Below, one piece after another: positions 35,251 through 42,843 of a stretch of DNA of 64,000 nucleotides; positions within the stretch are counted from its first letter, which is position 1; each line of letters opens with the position of its first letter. The notes below the pieces were generated by a model. The model was not told where the DNA came from and searched no databases. It saw only the letters and a list, made by a program, of their open reading frames with translations. The position numbers and the translations under genes are program-made. This stretch comes from Tissierella simiarum. GTDB taxonomy: Bacteria; Bacillota; Clostridia; Tissierellales; Tissierellaceae. The DNA is taken from assembly GCF_018917865.1 (NCBI RefSeq), contig NZ_JAHLPM010000004.1:62001-126000 (forward strand). The letters run 5' to 3'.

Positions 35251-35397
35251 ATGAAAAGAAATATCATTAAATCAAAATTAAAACGAAAGATTATATATAA
35301 AAAATGTGGTGCAATAACATGTCTAAATAATATATCTGGATTATGTAGTGAAGAAAAATGTGAGCTTTTTGAAAACTTACTTATACAGGAAGATTAA
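35251..35397 (+). CDS. Small Cys-containing basic protein, 48 residues
   Basis: The product starts KRNIIKSKLKRKIIYKK, a strongly basic helix, then has four cysteines in the pattern C-x4-C-x8-C-x4-C (CGAITC ... GLCSEEKC) and an acidic tail. AAGGGGCGATAG precedes the ATG, a clear sigma-A promoter lies upstream and a terminator follows, so it is very likely expressed as its own unit. The cysteine spacing suggests a small zinc-binding knuckle. I do not recognise the family. Confidence 0.7.
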   Translation: MKRNIIKSKLKRKIIYKKCGAITCLNNISGLCSEEKCELFENLLIQED

Positions 35398-35422
35398 AAA
35401 GGTGGAATCATTCCACCTTTTT
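35396..35422. terminator. Bidirectional terminator
   Basis: AAAAAGGTGGAAT-C-ATTCCACCTTTTT, a perfect 13-bp stem serving the small Cys protein gene on the plus strand and the aminotransferase gene on the minus strand. Confidence 0.85.
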
Positions 35423-35427
35423 AATCT

Positions 35428-36621
35428 TTATTTTTTATTGGGATATGCCTTTAATCCTTCTTTTAATATGTTCATTGCTTTCTCTAGGTCATTAACATTT
35501 AGACAATAGGAAAGTCTAACTTCATCTTTACCTAATCCTTCAGTGGCATAAAAACCTTCTGCAGGAGCTAGCATAACAGTTTCATTATTTATGTGGAAAT
35601 CTTTTAATAACCACACTACAAAATCTTCTGCATTTTGAACTGGTAATTTTGCTATTACATAAAATGCTCCCTTAGGTTCTTCACAGACTACTCCATCCAT
35701 TTCCTTAAGTGCATTATAAACAACATTTCTTCTCTTACAATATTCTTCTTTAACTTCTTCTATATAACTATCAGGTACGTTTATTAAACTGGCTGCTCCA
35801 ACTTGTTCAATAGTAGCTACACATAGTCTACCTTGGGCAAGTTTCATAACTTGTTTTATTAAATCCTTATTTTTTGAAGCTATACATCCAATTCTAGCGC
35901 CACAAGCACTATATCTCTTTGAAATACTATCTGTAATAATTACTTTATCTTTTATATCTTCAAGATGAGCAAAACTCATAAATTCAAGTCCATCATAAAC
36001 AAATTCTTTATAAACTTCATCTGCTATAATAAAAAGATTATGTTCTTTTGCTATGTCTCTTAACATATAAATTTCTTCTTTAGTATAAACTGTACCAGTT
36101 GGATTCCCTGGGTTAGCTATTAATATAGCTTTAGTTTTTGAGGTAATTAGTTTGGTGATTTCTTCTTTATTTGGCAAGTGGAAACCGTTTTCAGCTTTTG
36201 TAGTAACTGGAACTACATTAACACCTGCCATACTTCCAAAGCCATTATAGTTTGTATAAAAAGGCTCTGGGATAAGTACCTCATCACCATGGTCGCATAC
36301 AGCTATCATTGAGAAAATTAAAGCTTCACTACCGCCATTTGTGACAATTATTTCATCTTTTTCTAAATGTATGTTATGTTTTTCGTAGTATTGGATGAAA
36401 CTATTTATTAGGTCAGAAATACCTTGTGAATGAGCATAGGCTAAAACATTTTCATTAAATCCTCTAACGGCAGCAAAAAACTCTTCTGGAGTCTTTATGT
36501 CTGGCTGTCCAATATTGAGGTGGTATACTTTTTTGCCGTTTCTTTTTGCCTCATCTGCTACTGGAACTAACTTTCTAATAGGAGATTCCTGCATTGCTAT
36601 TATTCTTTCTGAAAATCTCAT
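35428..36621 (-). CDS. Class I/II pyridoxal-phosphate aminotransferase
   Basis: 397 residues on the minus strand, ATG preceded by AAGGAGGTC. The fold-type I motifs are present: HLNIGQPDIKTPEEF near the N-terminus, VTNGGSEALIFS, the NPGNPTG substrate and PLP contact, and DSISKRYSACGARIGC, with the Schiff-base Lys in SISKRYS. It resembles aspartate/aromatic aminotransferases, but the amino-donor preference cannot be read. A paralogue of similar length lies at 57514-58704. It is divergent from the subtilase, with about 700 bases between. Confidence 0.88.
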   Translation of the reverse strand: MRFSERIIAMQESPIRKLVPVADEAKRNGKKVYHLNIGQPDIKTPEEFFAAVRGFNENVLAYAHSQGISDLINSFIQYYEKHNIHLEKDEIIVTNGGSEALIFSMIAVCDHGDEVLIPEPFYTNYNGFGSMAGVNVVPVTTKAENGFHLPNKEEITKLITSKTKAILIANPGNPTGTVYTKEEIYMLRDIAKEHNLFIIADEVYKEFVYDGLEFMSFAHLEDIKDKVIITDSISKRYSACGARIGCIASKNKDLIKQVMKLAQGRLCVATIEQVGAASLINVPDSYIEEVKEEYCKRRNVVYNALKEMDGVVCEEPKGAFYVIAKLPVQNAEDFVVWLLKDFHINNETVMLAPAEGFYATEGLGKDEVRLSYCLNVNDLEKAMNILKEGLKAYPNKK

Positions 36622-37055
36622 ATAATGACCTCCTTCTTTATATTTACTTATACTATATTTACATATCTATGATATCATAAAACTATTTCAAATGGTAGCT
36701 ATCATAAATTATTATTTGAGTTATAAATAGATAGGAATATTATTAATAATGAGTTTAATCTTATTAATATTTTTTGAATTTTCTTAAATAAGAAAAATTT
36801 TCCTACCTAATACAACAATATTTTATGTTCTTTCTTATCTAAAAAACTATATATATCTAAAATAAGATAATAGTGTGTGAAAATTTCGATTATTTTTCTT
36901 ATAAGGAAGTAAAAGGAATATAAGCTTTTATATAGAATATATAGATTTATAAAAAATAATACAAGTATTTTCTTATTAAAAAGGAAATGTCTAATGATTA
37001 TATTTAGGTTACAAAATATTGAAATGAAATTATTTACATATTTGAAATAAAATGG
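36622..37055. other. AT-rich intergenic region, no gene seen
   Basis: No open reading frame with a ribosome site is visible on either strand. TATTAATAA...TTATTAATA followed by TTTTTT (near 36740-36773) could be a terminator of a short transcript, and there are other short A/T repeats. It must hold the aminotransferase promoter on the minus strand and perhaps distal regulatory sites for the subtilase. Confidence 0.5.
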
Positions 37056-37083
37056 TTGACAACTGAAATTTATCTGATATACT
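37056..37083 (+). promoter_or_regulatory. Promoter upstream of the subtilase
   Basis: TTGACA (37056-37061), 16-base spacer, TATACT (37078-37083). The leader before the start codon would be about 230 bases, AT-rich and long for a simple promoter. Confidence 0.6.
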
Positions 37084-37319
37084 TTTAATATAAAAATAAA
37101 CTATAAGTTGTATAAGTAAATTGACCCACATTGATGCTCAAAAAACTTTATAGATAGACACAGACATAAAGACATTTACAGTAAAGAAACAATTCCCCAT
37201 ATAAAATTTTATTTTTTATATATATTTTATTTATTATTTTTATTTTTGAAGTGGAAAACAATTTTATGAGGGAAGAAAATCAAAGGTCTAAAATTAAAAA
37301 ATTAAAGGGGGAACTTTGG

Positions 37320-38639
37320 ATGAAGAGATGTTTAGTATTGCTGTTAGTCTTATCATTGTGTTTAAGTTTAACTGGGTTTACAGCTTATGCAGAATGGGAA
37401 AAACAAGATTATGAGAAACAAGAATATATGGTACAGTTTGATATTAAAGAACAAGAAAGTTTATCAAAAGATGTTTTTACTAATATGCAGTTAGATACAT
37501 TAAAATCTATTAATGTTGAAAAAAATGACATTCTAGAAACTTATGATTTATTTCCAGTTTATTGTTTAAAACTAACTGAGAAGCAAGTTGAAGAACTTAA
37601 AAATAATCCTAATATAAAAACTATTGAACCCAATATTATGTTTGAAGCTTATGCTCAAACTATTCCATGGGGAATTAGTAAGGTGCAAGCAACAAATGCG
37701 CATCAAAATGGACATACGGGAAATGGAATTAAAGTAGCTGTACTTGATTCAGGTATTGATGCTAATCATGAGGACTTAAATGTTAGAGGAGGATATTCAG
37801 TATTTAATGATAGTCCTTACTATGATGGAAATGGACATGGTACTCATGTAGCTGGTACAATAGCTGCTTTAAATAATTCAGTAGGTGTAGTAGGTGTAGC
37901 ATATGATGCAGAATTATATGCAGTAAAAGTATTAAATAGTCAAGGAAGCGGTTCACTTTCAGGAATTGCCAAGGGGTTAGAATGGGCAATTCAAAATAAT
38001 ATGAATATCATAAATATGAGCTTGGGATCTTCCCAGCCTTCAGATATTTTAAAACAATGGTGTGACTTGGCTTACAATTCTGGTATTTTAGTAGTAGCGG
38101 CTGCAGGAAATAGTGGAAATTCATCTGGAACAGGTGATACTGTAGGTTATCCTGCAAAATATGCTTCAGTTATGGCAGTTGCATCAACAGATTCAAATGA
38201 TAGACGCGCTAGCACATCTAGTACTGGGCCTACTGTCGAAATATCTGCTCCTGGTGTAAGTATCTATAGTACTATTCCAAACAATCGTTATGGAAATATG
38301 AGTGGAACCTCTATGGCTTCTCCGCACGTAGCTGGGGCTGCAGCATTGGTTTGGAAGGCGAATCCAAGTTTAAATAATCAGCAGCTTCGTCAAAGGTTAG
38401 TAAGTACTGCTAAATATTTAGGGAATTCAAATCATTATGGAGCAGGATTAGTACAAGTTTCTGCTGCAATAGGACAAGAGGCTAATAATCCTATAGGAGA
38501 TGAGTGGAAGTTAAATACAAATTATAAACCAGGTGATATAATTATATATGAAGGTAATCAGTATGAATGTTTACAAGAGCATACATCAATAATAGGATGG
38601 GAACCTATAAATGCACCATCTTTATGGAAAATAATATAA
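37320..38639 (+). CDS. Secreted subtilisin-like serine protease with chitin-binding-type tail
   Basis: 439 residues from the ATG at 37320, after AAAGGGGGAAC; an in-frame GTG at 37251 lacks a ribosome site. A signal peptide (KRCLVLLLVLSLCLSLTGFT) is followed by an inhibitor-type propeptide (about 30-110) and the S8 domain with Asp143 (VLDSGID), His176 (HGTHVAGT) and Ser331 (GTSMASPH). The last 45 residues, WKLNTNYKPGDIIIYEGNQY onward with CLQEH and LW near the end, match a CBM5/12 chitin-binding fold. It probably degrades extracellular protein, perhaps in chitin-rich material. No export partner is adjacent. Confidence 0.92.
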   Translation: MKRCLVLLLVLSLCLSLTGFTAYAEWEKQDYEKQEYMVQFDIKEQESLSKDVFTNMQLDTLKSINVEKNDILETYDLFPVYCLKLTEKQVEELKNNPNIKTIEPNIMFEAYAQTIPWGISKVQATNAHQNGHTGNGIKVAVLDSGIDANHEDLNVRGGYSVFNDSPYYDGNGHGTHVAGTIAALNNSVGVVGVAYDAELYAVKVLNSQGSGSLSGIAKGLEWAIQNNMNIINMSLGSSQPSDILKQWCDLAYNSGILVVAAAGNSGNSSGTGDTVGYPAKYASVMAVASTDSNDRRASTSSTGPTVEISAPGVSIYSTIPNNRYGNMSGTSMASPHVAGAAALVWKANPSLNNQQLRQRLVSTAKYLGNSNHYGAGLVQVSAAIGQEANNPIGDEWKLNTNYKPGDIIIYEGNQYECLQEHTSIIGWEPINAPSLWKII

Positions 38640-38729
38640 TAACTATTTTATTGCCGTTAAATTAAAGATTAATTAAACAAAGATATATTTTAATATTGAT
38701 ATAAACTAAATCAATTTCCACTTCGAAAA

Positions 38730-38795
38730 AAAGTCTTATATTATCTTGAATTACAAAAATAATATTTCAGGATAATCTTAAGACTTTATTTTTGT
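38730..38795 (+). terminator. Terminator after the subtilase
   Basis: AAAGTCTTA and TAAGACTTT form the outer stem and ATTATC/GATAAT the inner stem of an imperfect hairpin, followed by ATTTTTGT. Confidence 0.65.
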
Positions 38796-38919
38796 CTTAC
38801 AATAGAGGTAATAATGAAATGAACCATACCTTTTATTTATCTCAAGTAATGATCTAATTAATTTAGATGTTGAAATGATTTTAAAGACACTCATATGTGC
38901 TATAAAGGAGAGAGTAATA

Positions 38920-39025
38920 ATGGAAAATAACAATAAAAATATAGGAACACCAAATGAATTGAAATACAAAGACATTTATAATAAAAAAACCTATTTTATT
39001 CAAACCTATGGATATCAAATGAATG
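38920..39025 (+). pseudogene. miaB: Orphan 5' end of a miaB gene
   Basis: AAGGAGAG precedes an ATG at 38920; the encoded residues run to TYFIQTYGYQMN, matching the MiaB N-terminal motif YGCQMN, in which the first cluster Cys has become Tyr. Beyond 39025 the reading leaves the family and stops at 39078. The intact miaB at 45456 has the same DNA motif at 45608-45630. I read this as the original miaB start, separated from the rest by insertion of the element between. Confidence 0.7.
39003..39025 (+). repeat. Left att-like repeat (in the miaB remnant)
   Basis: AAC-C-TATGGAT-A-TCAAATGAATG matches 45608-45630 at 21 of 23 positions in direct orientation. It lies 36 bases from the end of a serine recombinase remnant, as expected for an attachment site. 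Confidence 0.6.
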
Positions 39026-39061
39026 TAGTGAGATGCATTTTAATTTTCCAGTTCTTAATTT

Positions 39062-39600
39062 TTATTTTACTTTATTAGTGTCAAATTCTCCTTCTTCTCT
39101 ATAGATAAACCTATGAGTAATTCCATTAACAAACTCAATAGATAATATACGCTTGTCCTCTTTAACAGTTATTTTTTTAATAACACTTTGCATAAAGTCC
39201 TGCAGTAATTTTTTATCGGTTATTTTTACAATTTTATTATAATTAATAGATCTATCACCAACAAGATTTTGGGTTAATAGATATTGAGTAGCTTTTTTAA
39301 TAAAATTAAGATCATGTCCAAGGAGGTCCTTGGAGAACTCTAATGTTCTATTTTTTATTTTATTATTAATCTCACCTATTTTTCATCAATATCTTGTTTC
39401 CTAAGCAAATAATCTTTTTCGGACATACTTTCATCTGAAAATAAGTATAAATCCTGTAGTCTTTTAAGGGCCCTTTCTAGTTTTTTCTTCTTAGCCTCTC
39501 TTTCATTGATTACAGGAAATTTTATTTCTTCGTCAAAATCATATCCTAGAGGAACTGGAGCACCATTCCAAAGTTCTTTTTCAGCTCTTGACAACATAAT
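39062..39600 (-). pseudogene. Large serine recombinase (phage integrase), C-terminal remnant
   Basis: The minus strand encodes AEKELWNGAPVPLGYDFDEE and FPVINEREAKKKKLERALK, then RLQDLYLFSDESMSEKDYLL, the recombinase and coiled-coil regions of large serine integrases. After a stop near 39376 the protein continues in another frame with GEINNKIKNRTLEFSKDLLG and ends with ITVKEDKRILSIEFVNGITH. So there is one frameshift, and the N-terminal catalytic domain with its Ser is missing. It is the best evidence for the origin of this element. Confidence 0.8.
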
Positions 39601-39672
39601 CCCATAAACTCTTTATCCAGCCATACTAATTCTCCTTTCTTAAACTTATGTTCTTTATTAGATTTATATAAA

Positions 39673-39690
39673 AGAGCCTGTTAAGGCTCT
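39673..39690 (-). terminator. Minus-strand terminator
   Basis: AGAGCC and GGCTCT form a short stem; read on the minus strand it is followed by TTTTATA. It lies just after the small minus-strand frame at 39715. Confidence 0.45.
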
Positions 39691-39714
39691 AGTAATTACA
39701 ATTTAAATTTTAAA

Positions 39715-39900
39715 TCATTTTTTACAACATTTAGTAAAGATTTTAGACTTGTTTTTATTGCTATCATTAATATCTTTATAATTGATCGTATCCTTTTTTA
39801 TATAGAAAGGATGACCTGTATCAAAACTTTCATTTTCAGTTTTGATTTCAGAAATTTTTATACTATCGAATTTTTTACCCTTTCCATATGAATTCACCAT
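39715..39900 (-). CDS. Unrecognised small polar protein
   Basis: 61 residues, MVNSYGKGKKFDSIK at the start and KIFTKCCKK at the end; Lys, Asp and Asn rich, no membrane segment. No convincing ribosome site precedes the ATG, and it overlaps the plus-strand phage gene at 39888. The hairpin with T-tract just after its stop is the main support. It may be a relic rather than a working gene. Confidence 0.3.
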   Translation of the reverse strand: MVNSYGKGKKFDSIKISEIKTENESFDTGHPFYIKKDTINYKDINDSNKNKSKIFTKCCKK

Positions 39901-40061
39901 GCTTGTACTGTAAAAATAGACATTTTAATTGCCATAGTGGATGTGAAAAGTATATTGAATATAAAAACTGTTTTAAATCAAAAGACACTGAAGAACAGGA
40001 ATATATAGGATATGTGAATGGAGCAATATCAAGGATGAAAGGAAAAAGTAGATGGGCATAA
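39888..40061 (+). CDS. Small Cys/His-rich phage protein
   Basis: 57 residues. CLYCKNRHFNCHSGCEKYIE contains a C-x2-C-x5-C-x3-C pattern with His residues, typical of a small protein often found in clostridial prophages and likely to bind zinc. The tail EYIGYVNGAISRMKGKSRWA is also family-like. No clear ribosome site precedes the ATG at 39888; the 5' end may be damaged. The role in phage biology is unknown. Confidence 0.55.
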   Translation: MNSPCLYCKNRHFNCHSGCEKYIEYKNCFKSKDTEEQEYIGYVNGAISRMKGKSRWA

Positions 40062-40064
40062 AAG

Positions 40065-40083
40065 AATCGGGGATAAGCCCCGA
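40065..40083 (-). terminator. Minus-strand terminator of the 38-residue peptide gene
   Basis: TCGGGG-ATAAG-CCCCGA; on the minus strand followed by TTCTTTTAT. The same GC-rich core is used after the paralogous gene (40562-40581). Confidence 0.65.
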
Positions 40084-40104
40084 CTCAATTACTATTACTA
40101 TGGA

Positions 40105-40221
40105 TTAGAAGAAATCGCAGTTGCAGAATATAATCACTAGTAATAAAAAGAAAAATAACAGTGAACTGCCTGTGTCACAGCCATCATCAAAACAAGTGTT
40201 GCGTACTTCATTGCCTTCCAT
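40105..40221 (-). CDS. Tiny hydrophobic Cys-rich peptide, copy A (38 residues)
   Basis: AGGAGGTG precedes the ATG (minus strand, 40221). The N-terminal half is polar with two Cys (NTCFDDGCDTG), and the C-terminal half is one membrane-spanning stretch SSLLFFFLLLVIIFCNCDFF ending in a CNC motif. A terminator follows. The layout recalls small clostridial and YjcZ-like sporulation peptides, but I cannot assign a family. Copy B at 40593 has the same LLFFFLLLVI-FCNC core. Confidence 0.65.
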   Translation of the reverse strand: MEGNEVRNTCFDDGCDTGSSLLFFFLLLVIIFCNCDFF

Positions 40222-40301
40222 AATAAACACCTCCTATAGAATAATAAAAGATGGTTTCTAGTGAGTATATATAAATAGATTCTTATAAAAAGATTGTAAT
40301 A

Positions 40302-40382
40302 TTAGTTGCAGAAACAGCAGAACAAAAATATCAATATTAAAAATATTAATATTATTGATCTGTCACTAAATCCACCACGACC
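40302..40382 (-). pseudogene. Tiny hydrophobic peptide, dead copy C
   Basis: The minus strand encodes GRGGFSDRSIILIFLILIFL then FCCFCN, resembling copy B after its first residues. Upstream, the sequence aligns with the ribosome site and start of copy B, but the ATG has become ATA and an in-frame TAA precedes GRGG. It is therefore a decayed third copy. Confidence 0.55.
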
Positions 40383-40561
40383 TTACTTATTAGGTATAAT
40401 AGCACCTTCTTAACATATCGATAAATGAGGATTAAAAAGTGAGAAAGATTATTAGGAAAGGATTTTTTGAATCCTAATATATAGTATGAAATTATTGATG
40501 AATTGCTAACATTTAAAGTAAATTTCTCTAAAAGGAAATGAAAAATAATCAAAAAAGAAAA

Positions 40562-40581
40562 AATCGGGGCAAGCCCCGATC
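40562..40581 (-). terminator. Minus-strand terminator of the 41-residue peptide gene
   Basis: ATCGGGGC-AA-GCCCCGAT, a perfect 8-bp stem; on the minus strand followed by TTTTTCTTTTTT. Confidence 0.8.
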
Positions 40582-40592
40582 TATGTGGTGAT

Positions 40593-40718
40593 TTAGCATC
40601 TACCAAATCCACCACAGTTACAGAATAAAATTACTAGTAGCAAGAAGAAGAATAGTAATGAATCATCCATACAAAATCCATCACCGAAAAATCCACCACG
40701 ACCTTGACCATCTACCAT
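40593..40718 (-). CDS. Tiny hydrophobic Cys-rich peptide, copy B (41 residues)
   Basis: GGAGGTATTGTT precedes the ATG (minus strand, 40718). The N-terminus is Gly-rich (VDGQGRGGFFGDGFCMDD), then one membrane stretch SLLFFFLLLVILFCNCGGFG ending RC. A strong terminator follows. Copies A, B and C stand in tandem, each with its own ribosome site, suggesting repeated duplication. Function unknown; membrane-active peptide, small spore protein or phage lysis factor are all possible. Confidence 0.65.
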   Translation of the reverse strand: MVDGQGRGGFFGDGFCMDDSLLFFFLLLVILFCNCGGFGRC

Positions 40719-40928
40719 AACAATACCTCCTAATAAAAAATTGTGAACAAGAACCCTCATATTAAGATATGAGTGCTGTTAATAAATTGTTAACATTAAG
40801 TATAAAAGTAATGTGAAAAACAAGGGATTTGAAGTGAAAATTTTTTATTTAAACTCTCCTTAACAGTCTATGCAGGTTGGAGAAAAGTGTTAATGTTTAA
40901 GATTAATTATTTTTGAAAGAAGTGATAA

Positions 40929-41072
40929 ATGATGATTAACAAAGAAATAGCAGCTATAGCTAAAGAAGCTGAAAGAATATATTTTAGTGAAAATATAAAT
41001 GTTAAAGATGCAATTGAGAAAGCAAAGGAGGTAAAGGATTATGGATCTTTTAAAGAAAATAAAACAAACTGA
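40929..41072 (+). CDS. Small phage-type protein, 47 residues
   Basis: Starts at ATG 40929 or 40932 after AAAGAAGTGAT. The product is helical and charged (KEIAAIAKEAERIYFSENIN). It overlaps the next small gene by 32 bases, and that gene's ribosome site GGAGG is inside it, a pattern typical of phage early operons. I do not recognise the family. Confidence 0.45.
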   Translation: MMINKEIAAIAKEAERIYFSENINVKDAIEKAKEVKDYGSFKENKTN

Positions 41073-41220
41073 AAAAGAACTTGATACAGCTAGATGCAGG
41101 TTTGATTATGCTGAGTCAGAAAAAGAAATAGACTTTGCAATCTACTTAATAGCTATAGCAGAAGAGAACTTAAAAGATTTATATAAAGCAGTTAGAAGAA
41201 AGGGAGATATACGTGCATAA
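41041..41220 (+). CDS. Small DUF2508-like phage protein, 59 residues
   Basis: ATG at 41041 after GGAGGTAAAGGATT. The sequence DLLKKIKQTEKELDTARCRF then FDYAESEKEIDFAIYLIAIA resembles short DUF2508-type proteins carried by clostridial phages. Helical throughout, no membrane segment. The recU relic starts inside its last codons, an overlapping arrangement usual for phage genes. Function unknown. Confidence 0.5.
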   Translation: MDLLKKIKQTEKELDTARCRFDYAESEKEIDFAIYLIAIAEENLKDLYKAVRRKGDIRA

Positions 41221-41562
41221 AGGAGATGCTTTTGAAGAAACAATTAACATATCAAATAGAACGTATAAAAGAAAAGGAATAGCCTTAGTACAAAAAATAG
41301 CTACACCAATGAAATCAGTTAGAAGAGGAAAACAAATAGTAACAGCAATGAAATCAGTTAGAAGAGGAAAACAAATAGTAACAGCTTACTATGAAGAAAA
41401 AAGCACACTAGACTACAAGGAGTATATGAATCAATATCTATAGCTTTTGATGCAAAAGAAACTAAAGAAGAAACAAGATTTCCTCTTAGCAATGTACAAG
41501 AACATCAAATAGAGTTTATGAAAAATTGGTACAAGTATGGAGGAATAACATTAGAAGATTAA
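41213..41562 (+). pseudogene. recU: Broken RecU-type Holliday junction resolvase
   Basis: The start (GTG 41213) reads ISNRTYKRKGIALVQKIATP, then VRRGKQIVTA, YYEEKSTLDY, as in phage RecU homologues. Two lesions are visible. First, a 39-bp segment is duplicated in tandem (41309-41347, 41348-41386), repeating MKSVRRGKQIVTA. Second, a frameshift near 41415 moves the rest, IAFDAKETKEETRFPLSNVQ and EHQIEFMKNWYKYGGI, into another frame. The C-terminus is also lost, ending at 41562. The duplication sits where a nuclease active-site strand is expected. Confidence 0.8.
41309..41386 (+). repeat. 39-bp tandem duplication inside recU
   Basis: Two consecutive 39-base copies beginning ATGAAATCAGTTAGAAGAGG, differing only at the last base (A versus T). 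In frame: 13 residues repeated. Confidence 0.95.
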
Positions 41563-42074
41563 AGCACATAAGGGAATTAGATAATGCTAAATTCGGAGAC
41601 AGGTATTGGATTAAAAACTTTGTATATAGACCTATAGCTAAAAAGCTAATTGAGAAGTTTGATGAACTAGCACCTATTAATCCTTTAAGAATTCTGTTCA
41701 TAGAAGATATGGAATATGAAAAACCAAGTGGCGGAAGAAATCAGTGGCAGGCTAAAGTATCAAAGGCTAATAAACAATTTTCCGCAATGACAGGATATGA
41801 CTATATCTTAGAAACTAAAAATTACTTTATAGAAAGAATGAATAGAGAGCAGATAATAGCTTTAATATATCATGAGCTTAGGCACATAGATGAATATGGA
41901 GATTTACAACCGCATGATATAGAAGATTGGAGCAATATGGTGGGCACATTAGGCAAAGACTGGGAAACAACTAAAGCAGAAATAAAGAATTTGATAGATG
42001 ATGATATCATTTGGAAAGAGTTAGAGCCAGGAGCCAAACAGCTAGATATGTTTAATTTAAGAGCAGTTAAGTAG
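41526..42074 (+). CDS. Putative phage metallopeptidase, 5' end damaged
   Basis: The frame is open from 41526 (TTG), but its first 25 residues overlap the recU relic and lack a ribosome site, so the true start is probably lost. From about residue 25 it matches the phage-type metallopeptidase domain: RPIAKKLIEKFDELAPINPL and the zinc motif in IALIYHELRHIDEYGD (HExxH), then LQPHDIEDWSNMVGTLGKDW. These proteins have an unproven role, perhaps as anti-defence or processing factors. It likely arose by deletion joining recU and this gene. Confidence 0.6.
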   Translation: MVQVWRNNIRRLKHIRELDNAKFGDRYWIKNFVYRPIAKKLIEKFDELAPINPLRILFIEDMEYEKPSGGRNQWQAKVSKANKQFSAMTGYDYILETKNYFIERMNREQIIALIYHELRHIDEYGDLQPHDIEDWSNMVGTLGKDWETTKAEIKNLIDDDIIWKELEPGAKQLDMFNLRAVK

Positions 42075-42084
42075 TAGGGATAAA

Positions 42085-42276
42085 TTGGACAAGGTGTTAG
42101 AGCTTTGTTTAAGAAGTATAATAAGAAATTTAAACCAGGAATATCATATAGCAGAAATATATAAAAGCCAGGCATTAGAATTGCATAATAAAGTAACCTT
42201 TGAAGAAAAATGTGTATTTAAAGTTGAGGAAAGAATATCTAATCAAGTTAAGAAAAAGTTATATGAGATAGCATAG
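42085..42276 (+). CDS. Small phage-region protein, 63 residues
   Basis: Starts at TTG 42085 after TAGGGATAAA, eleven bases after the metallopeptidase stop. Amphipathic and charged (QALELHNKVTFEEKCVFKVE), no membrane segment, two Cys. Not recognised; it may be a truncated phage gene. Confidence 0.35.
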   Translation: MDKVLELCLRSIIRNLNQEYHIAEIYKSQALELHNKVTFEEKCVFKVEERISNQVKKKLYEIA

Positions 42277-42370
42277 AGGAAAATATGAAGATAATGAGAC
42301 GTAAACATGATATTTAAATTATAAATAATGTTCTTTGAAAACTGAATAATACGGTATTGAAAATAAAAAC

Positions 42371-42405
42371 ATTTACCATATAATGCAAATAAATTTATGG
42401 TAAAT
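42371..42405 (+). other. Small hairpin in the leader of the 72-residue membrane gene
   Basis: ATTTACCATA pairs exactly with TATGGTAAAT (10 bp, 15-base loop). No T-tract follows. Confidence 0.5.
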
Positions 42406-42507
42406 ATAATATATATGCTATTATATTTGTATATGAGTAATTCGTAACAGTAAATAAATGTGCAATAAAGATTATTTATATATCATGTATTTAGTGGAGG
42501 TGTGTAG

Positions 42508-42726
42508 ATGAACAAAGCAAAACAGTCGTTAAAATCAGCAATTGGTGTAAGTATAGGTATAACTTTAGGCGGAGCAGTTATTCCAAGAATGGTGTTTCCT
42601 AAATTGTACAACGAAACATACCCTTCATTGTTAAAGCAAAGTGTTTTATATTTCGTAGTTTCATATATTGTGAGTTTTTCGATTTTTATGCTGATTGATT
42701 GGATAAAATCTAGACTCATAAAGTAA
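42508..42726 (+). CDS. Small two-helix membrane protein, 72 residues
   Basis: ATG after GTGGAGGTGTGTAG, a good ribosome site. Two hydrophobic stretches: residues 10-28 (SAIGVSIGITLGGAVIPRM) and 45-63 (VLYFVVSYIVSFSIFMLID), ending in a basic IKSRLIK tail. Not recognised. It lies alone inside the unit bounded by inverted repeats and before a terminator, so it looks like an independent cargo gene. Confidence 0.5.
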   Translation: MNKAKQSLKSAIGVSIGITLGGAVIPRMVFPKLYNETYPSLLKQSVLYFVVSYIVSFSIFMLIDWIKSRLIK

Positions 42727-42843
42727 TCAGATAAAATCAATTTTTTGTGTAAATACAGCTAATGAGATGGCATAAACATGTTTAAAGTTATGACACATTA
42801 TTTATATTAAACGTAATGATTACTAAAATTAAATATTTAATTG

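Noticed and set aside
36622-37319. A T-box or other riboswitch before the subtilase
   Set aside because: No T-box sequence, conserved riboswitch core or terminator/antiterminator pair was recognised; only AT-rich DNA with a promoter.
38875-38920. A miaB-like promoter shared by the orphan fragment and intact miaB (similar TTTTAAA...TGCTATAA stretches)
   Set aside because: In the fragment the TATAAA would overlap the ribosome site, so it cannot be its -10 element; the resemblance may be chance in AT-rich DNA.
40302-40615. An 87-residue minus-strand protein at 40352-40615
   Set aside because: It runs across the terminator and the dead third peptide copy in a different frame, with no ribosome site; the small peptide frames explain this DNA better.
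42331-42350. An rRNA operon fragment, suggested by the TTCTTTGAAAACTGAATA sequence
   Set aside because: No 16S, 23S or tRNA sequence lies on either side; the resemblance covers only the boxA-like stretch.
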